From NCBI RefSeq assembly GCF_002995745.1, contig NZ_PVXQ01000005.1:1-64000 (forward strand): DNA of 64,000 nucleotides, written 5' to 3'. The stretch comes from Clostridium vincentii. GTDB lineage: Bacteria; Bacillota; Clostridia; Clostridiales; Clostridiaceae. The notes beneath the pieces were generated by a model, which saw only the letters and a program-made list of their open reading frames with translations, was not told where the DNA came from and ran no database searches. The translations under genes were made by a program, and so were the position numbers. Below, in pieces: positions 59,940 through 64,000 of this stretch (within the stretch, counting starts at the first letter, position 1; every line of letters begins with the position of its first letter).

Positions 59940-60899
59940 ATGTTAAATAATTATATGTATTTTCTAGTTCTATCAGAGGAATTGAATATATCTAATGCAG
60001 CGAAACGTCTCTTCATTTCTCATCAATGCTTGAGTAAATATATTAAAGTCTTAGAAGAAAAATATGGTGTTTCTTTTTTTGAAAGGAAACCAAAATTTTC
60101 ATTGACTCCGGCTGGCAAAATCATGTTAGAGACTCTACGTCAAATAGAGCTTGCGGAACAAAATTTAGAAAATCAGCTTACAGATATAAAAGAATCAAAA
60201 TCAGGTACCATAAATTTTGGTATTACAGAAGGTCGTTATTCAATGTTAGTTCCTAAGCTATTAAAAGAATTTCAGGATCTTTATCCAAAGGTTAAATTAA
60301 ATATTCAATGTGCAACCTCACTAAAGATGCAGGAAATGGTTCTAGATAATTCCCTTGATTTATTCTTGTCTGGCACAAGTAATATCATTGCACATAATTT
60401 AAAATATGAGATAGTCATCAATGAGCAAATGTATGTTGTAATCTCTGACAATCTATTAAAGCAATATTTTCCACATAACTACCCAGAATGTAAAGAAACT
60501 TTTGCAAAAGGTGTAGACTTGCGTTTATTTCAAGAAGTACCCTTCGTTCTTAATAAGAAAAACTTCAATTCGCGCATTCTCTTGGATAGACATTTATCCG
60601 AACTAGGTATTTCTTTAAATTGCATTAACGAATTTACTCAACCTGATATACATTACCTCTTATGTGCCGAGGATTATGCTGCAAGTTTTTGCTTTACAAT
60701 GTATCTGTCAGGAATCAATAAATTGAATCAGTTTAATAATACTAATTCTCATCTTAATGTGTTCCCAATTACAAACTTTACAGCAGAAAATCCACTTGCT
60801 CTTATTTATAATAAAAACAAAAAATTCCCTTCTTACACTCATGATTTGAAAAAGATAATCAAAAAACATTGCAATCCATATTCTCCCACAACTAAATAA
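59940..60899 (+). CDS. LysR-family transcriptional regulator
   Basis: 319 residues: N-terminal winged helix-turn-helix (SNAAKRLFISHQCLSKYIKV) and a C-terminal periplasmic-binding-like effector domain. LysR regulators usually control the divergent gene, here the DJ-1/bglPA operon. GGGGGG lies 4 bp before the ATG. Effector unknown. Confidence 0.9.
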   Translation: MLNNYMYFLVLSEELNISNAAKRLFISHQCLSKYIKVLEEKYGVSFFERKPKFSLTPAGKIMLETLRQIELAEQNLENQLTDIKESKSGTINFGITEGRYSMLVPKLLKEFQDLYPKVKLNIQCATSLKMQEMVLDNSLDLFLSGTSNIIAHNLKYEIVINEQMYVVISDNLLKQYFPHNYPECKETFAKGVDLRLFQEVPFVLNKKNFNSRILLDRHLSELGISLNCINEFTQPDIHYLLCAEDYAASFCFTMYLSGINKLNQFNNTNSHLNVFPITNFTAENPLALIYNKNKKFPSYTHDLKKIIKKHCNPYSPTTK

Positions 60900-60900
60900 A

Positions 60901-60940
60901 AAAGCATCGGAGCGAATAAATCATTCGCTCCAATGCTTTT
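60901..60940. terminator. Bidirectional terminator between LysR-type and MmgE/PrpD genes
   Basis: AAAGCAT-C-GGAGCGAAT pairs with ATTCGCTCC-A-ATGCTTTT around a 5-base loop, with T-runs on both sides. It fills the gap between convergent genes. Confidence 0.9.
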
Positions 60941-62278
60941 TATAATCGGAATAACATATTAATATCATTAGTTTTCTCAAGATTCTTCAGAAGATCAAAT
61001 CTTTCATCCTTTGTTTTTTCACAAGGAGTTCCTGCAACTAAATTATCGAATTTTAATTTCAGCATATCCCATCCAAATGGTGTTTCCGCATCTCCCAAAG
61101 GAACTGGAGCCCATATTTTATAAACATGTCCATCATAAGTCTCCAAGATGACTTTAGCTGCACAAAAATGTGTAGGATTATTTTCTAGGTATTCTTCAAC
61201 ATTTTCATCTTTAGTAACTGTAATTTTTTGAACCAATTCTTGAATTTCAACATCACTAAAACTCTTAAACACCAATTCTTCTGAATCCATACGACCATAT
61301 TTTAATGCTACTGCCGAAGTAAATTGAGTGCTTGCCTGAGCTCCAACTGAGGTCTTAGGATTAGGATTTGACAGACGGTGAACAAAGGAAGATGTTCTAA
61401 CATCTATTGATTTAATTACAGCTGGTATTAAAGAATACCTTTCTCTTAAATCAAGTATGGCATCGAGCACTGCATGTAGCCCTCTTTGACAAGCATGACG
61501 TTTAAAATATATTTTAGTAACCTTAAAATCTTTGCCAAGATTGTTAAGCACCTTACTCATATCGCAACGACCACTTGTACCTTTAAAAGCTTGAAAAAAT
61601 CCATTTTTTCCTTCAAGTGCTGCATCAGGCCCTGTAAATCCACAGGAAGCAAGTCTTACTGACCTTATACCATTCAATGCTGCCCAACCGCTGCACATAA
61701 TCTTTCCAGAGGTTCCGTCATTTTGATATTCAATTAATCCTCCCGTAAACAGGGATGCAATTCCCATAGCATCCTTTGTTTTTTCAGCATCAGCACCAAT
61801 AATATTAGATACTAACGCTGCAGCTGCAACAGCACCACAAACACCAGTAGCATCAAACCCTTTTTCACGATACATAAAAGGGTTAATTGCCTCGCCCAAA
61901 CGAGCATATACATCATAAGCTGCTACAATAGCTGTGATCATCTCTTTTCCATTTTTCTTGTATAACTGAGCCATAGTAAGCAGCAATGGTACCAATCCTG
62001 AACCAGGATGCCCCATCGCATGACTGTAACCATCATCTAAATCTGCACACCGCGCCATCATTGTATGTACAAAAACAGCAGTATCAGAACCAGTTAAGAC
62101 TTCTTTCTCTCCTATTAAAGGTACTAAATCTTCATTTTTCACTACAGTAGCGGCCAAAGACCATATTCCCATACGAATCCAATATTGCCTGTTTTCCTAC
62201 CTCAATTGCTCTCTCTGATAAATCTTCATACCTAAGATTTGCTACATAATCTGCTAATCCATAAATTAAATAATCCAT
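60940..62278 (-). pseudogene. MmgE/PrpD-family protein, frameshifted near the N-terminus
   Basis: The main frame (62172 down, 410 codons) encodes the MmgE/PrpD core: ARCADLDDGYSHAMGHPGS, CSGWAALNGIRSVRLA and KRHACQRGLHAVLDAI. The family includes 2-methylcitrate dehydratase and related hydro-lyases. Normal N-terminal residues (MDYLIYGLADYVANLRYEDL and ERAIEVGKQAILDSYG) are found upstream in another frame, starting at an ATG at 62278 with AAAAGGAT before it. A one-base shift near 62165-62180 separates the two. A shortened product from 62172 is possible but has no ribosome site. Confidence 0.8.
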
Positions 62279-62580
62279 AATCTTTTATCCTTTTCATCAC
62301 ATTATTCTTTAATACACATTACTTTCTCTATAAAATTTCACCCAAACAGGTTGTGTTCATAAAATAATAGAAAGTATTGATTACAGATATCATAACAGAG
62401 TAGTTTGCAATTTCTAAGCACATTTTATTTACATTTATGTAACTTTTATTTACAAGTAGACTTAAAAAGTTCACCCGCCTTTAAAAATAAAAGCAAACTT
62501 TCTTAACATATTTCACTTAAGTTATAGGAGCAAAAATAGAGGCTACGTAACTGAGCACTTATCCTCTATATAGATTACCT
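62279..62580. other. Intergenic region, nothing clear
   Basis: About 300 AT-rich bases between the MmgE/PrpD and HxlR-type genes. It should hold the promoter of the former. I see no hairpin, repeat or reading frame worth calling. Confidence 0.4.
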
Positions 62581-62907
62581 TTATATATCATCTCTATTTT
62601 TCTTTGCCCAAGTACATAAATCCTTAATAACAGGAATAAAATCTATTCCTTTTTCTGTTAAAGTATATTCAACTTTCGGAGGAACTTGTGGATATTCCTT
62701 TCTGTTTATAATTTTATCTGCCTCTAGTTCCTTAAGTTGATGACTCAGTACTTTATGTGTAATATTAGGTAATAATTGTTTTAATTCACCATAACGTAAT
62801 ACTTCTTTTTTTCCAAGCCAATAAACTATCCTAATCTTCCATTTGCCCACAAAAATATTTAATGTATATTCAAATGATGGATTTTCTATACATTTATTTT
62901 TTTCCAT
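62581..62907 (-). CDS. HxlR/YodB-type transcriptional regulator
   Basis: 108 residues, winged helix of the HxlR family (FVGKWKIRIVYWL, LSHQLKELEADKII, YTLTEKG). It has cysteines at positions 6 and 98. In Bacillus YodB-like members a conserved Cys6 and a C-terminal cysteine sense quinones and aldehydes, so an electrophile-sensing repressor is plausible here. It is divergent from the DJ-1 pair at 63019, which fits control of detoxification genes. Confidence 0.85.
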   Translation of the reverse strand: MEKNKCIENPSFEYTLNIFVGKWKIRIVYWLGKKEVLRYGELKQLLPNITHKVLSHQLKELEADKIINRKEYPQVPPKVEYTLTEKGIDFIPVIKDLCTWAKKNRDDI

Positions 62908-62950
62908 ATATACTTACCTCCAAGTTAGTATCTTTCTTACAAGTGCGTTC

Positions 62951-62992
62951 TTGTTTTACTTTATTAATTATTATAATATAACACTAAAGTAA
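62951..62992 (+). promoter_or_regulatory. Promoter and operator-like inverted repeat of the second DJ-1 pair
   Basis: TTGTTT (62951-62956), 17 bp and TAATAT (62974-62979) form a promoter for the plus-strand genes. A perfect 8-bp inverted repeat, TTACTTTA (62956-62963) and TAAAGTAA (62985-62992), brackets the -10, a good place for the HxlR-type repressor to bind. Confidence 0.55.
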
Positions 62993-63018
62993 TTAATACA
63001 AAATACAAGGAGGACAAA

Positions 63019-63573
63019 ATGAAGAAAGTCGCAATTTTATTAGCTAATGGTTATGAAGAAAGTGAAACATTAACAATTGTAGATATCCTTCGCCGTGCTG
63101 AAATAATTTGTGATATGTTTAGTACTGGTGATTTAATGATTACAGGTTCTCATAATATTACTGTTTTGGCAGATAAATTAATAAATGATGAAATTCAGCA
63201 TTATGATATGATCGTTTTCCCAGGTGGATTACCCGGAGCTACAAATTTAGCATCAGATGAAAGGGTACTAGACCTAGTTAAATATTTTAATCAAGAACAC
63301 AAATTAATTGCAGCAATCTGTGCAGGTCCTCTCGTTTTAGCAGCAGCTGATATTATTAAAGAAAGAACTATTACTGCATATCCAGGATATGATCAAAAGG
63401 TAGGTGCTTGTAACTTCAAAGAAGATAATGTTGTTGTAGACGATAATATTATTACTAGCAGAGGTCCAGCAACTACATATGCTTTTGCATATAAATTAGT
63501 TGATGTTTTAGGTTTTGATAGTGAAGATGTTAAACAACGTATGGTTTATCGTAATGCATTTGACGCAGAATAG
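63019..63573 (+). CDS. DJ-1/PfpI-family protein (type A, second pair)
   Basis: 184 residues with Cys101 in AAICAGPLVLAAA and the glutamate in GYEESE. Closest to the type A protein at 59144, sharing the ending RNAFDAE/FNAFNAE and SRGPATTYAFAYKLVDVLG. GGAGG lies before the ATG. Likely role is protection from reactive carbonyls or protein deglycation. It leads directly into a type B gene, repeating the order of the first pair. Confidence 0.88.
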   Translation: MKKVAILLANGYEESETLTIVDILRRAEIICDMFSTGDLMITGSHNITVLADKLINDEIQHYDMIVFPGGLPGATNLASDERVLDLVKYFNQEHKLIAAICAGPLVLAAADIIKERTITAYPGYDQKVGACNFKEDNVVVDDNIITSRGPATTYAFAYKLVDVLGFDSEDVKQRMVYRNAFDAE

Positions 63574-63588
63574 AAGGAGGATTTAAGA

Positions 63589-64000
63589 ATGAGTAAAGTA
63601 GCAGTATTAATGGCTGAAGGTTTTGAAGAAGGCGAAACTATGACTATTGTTGATATCTTAAGAAGATCCGATATCACTTGCCATACTTTCTATTTTGGTG
63701 AAAACCTTGTAAAAGGAATGCATAATATGTCTATTCAAGCTGATAAGGCTTTTAGTGATAAAATAAAAGATTATGATATGATTGTTTTGCCCGGTGGTCG
63801 TCCAGGCGGACAAAACTTAAAAGAAAATCCTGCTGTAATTGAAATGGTTCAATATTTTAATGAAAATAATAAATATATCGCAGCAATGTGTTCAGGTACA
63901 ATTGTATTATCTGATGCTAAAGTAATAGAAGGTAAGCAAGTTACTGGATACAAAGGATATGCAGATAAACTAATCGGTGGTATATTCCAACAAGATGTAG
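63589..64000 (+). CDS. DJ-1/PfpI-family protein (type B, second pair; cut by window end)
   Basis: 137 codons are visible before the right edge. The start has GAAGGAGG upstream, 15 bp after the previous gene. MSKVAVLMAEGFEEGETMTI and AAMCSGTIVLSDAKVIEG match the type B protein at 58582 closely. Whether a PTS gene follows, as in the first copy, cannot be seen. Confidence 0.88.
   Translation, partial: MSKVAVLMAEGFEEGETMTIVDILRRSDITCHTFYFGENLVKGMHNMSIQADKAFSDKIKDYDMIVLPGGRPGGQNLKENPAVIEMVQYFNENNKYIAAMCSGTIVLSDAKVIEGKQVTGYKGYADKLIGGIFQQDV

Overview
The window is AT-rich and reads as a low-GC Gram-positive anaerobe, most likely a Clostridium-type member of the Firmicutes. Supporting signs are strong AGGAGG-like ribosome sites, frequent TTG and GTG starts, ferredoxin and sulfite/nitrite reductase-like redox genes, PTS sugar uptake, CoA-transferase/thiolase catabolism and many c-di-GMP and chemotaxis proteins. 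No rRNA, tRNA, CRISPR array or prophage was seen. Nearly all genes lie on the minus strand.

Positions 1-11.5 kb form a c-di-GMP signalling block. It begins with the 5' end of a group IIC intron that sits behind a terminator and runs off the left edge. Next come a PAS-PAS diguanylate cyclase translationally coupled to a V4R sensor, two tandem paralogous FIST-GAF-GGDEF cyclases on the plus strand, a membrane PAS/degenerate-GGDEF/HD-GYP phosphodiesterase and a PAS/degenerate-GGDEF/EAL phosphodiesterase. A 77-bp relic of a third FIST-GGDEF copy lies at 11617-11693. Another response-regulator/PAS/GGDEF cyclase lies at 39.2-40.5 kb.

Positions 11.7-19.6 kb are a same-strand envelope cluster of unknown role: LemA, DUF2207, Yip1-like, two zinc-ribbon proteins and several uncharacterised membrane or secreted proteins. 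It is followed by a dCache chemoreceptor and by an operon encoding a secreted cysteine-amidase-like protein, an OmpR-type regulator and a histidine kinase (22.1-25.7 kb). A Gfo/Idh/MocA oxidoreductase, a sulfite/nitrite reductase-like protein and a ferritin-like protein complete this part.

Positions 29.2-36.6 kb look like an amino-acid or amine uptake and breakdown locus: PucR/CdaR-type activator, polar amino-acid ABC importer with a possible leader attenuator, class III aminotransferase and both CoA-transferase subunits. It ends in a thiolase whose C-terminal third is replaced in frame by what looks like the tail of an AbgB-type M20 amidohydrolase, a deletion fusion. A GH3 beta-glucosidase gene (36.9-39.1 kb) carries one in-frame stop.

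Positions 40.7-49.3 kb hold a glycerol-1-phosphate dehydrogenase/HAD phosphatase/radical SAM operon, then a LacI-type repressor heading a heterodimeric ABC exporter and an MFS gene. Three ACGT-centred sites exactly 23 bp apart lie upstream of the repressor. Positions 49.3-54.3 kb are a genomic scar: a duplicated ferredoxin-gene tail, an internally deleted MFS gene, a duplicated YczE-gene fragment, two group IIC intron 5' fragments behind terminators, and a decayed sulfite-reductase fragment. They are interspersed with an intact 4HB chemoreceptor, a DUF362-like ferredoxin and a YczE-like membrane protein.

Positions 55.2-64 kb carry a beta-glucoside PTS operon (bglP-bglA type) preceded by two DJ-1/PfpI genes and a divergent LysR regulator. 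A frameshifted MmgE/PrpD gene follows. A YodB/HxlR-type regulator is divergent from a second pair of DJ-1/PfpI genes that runs off the right edge.
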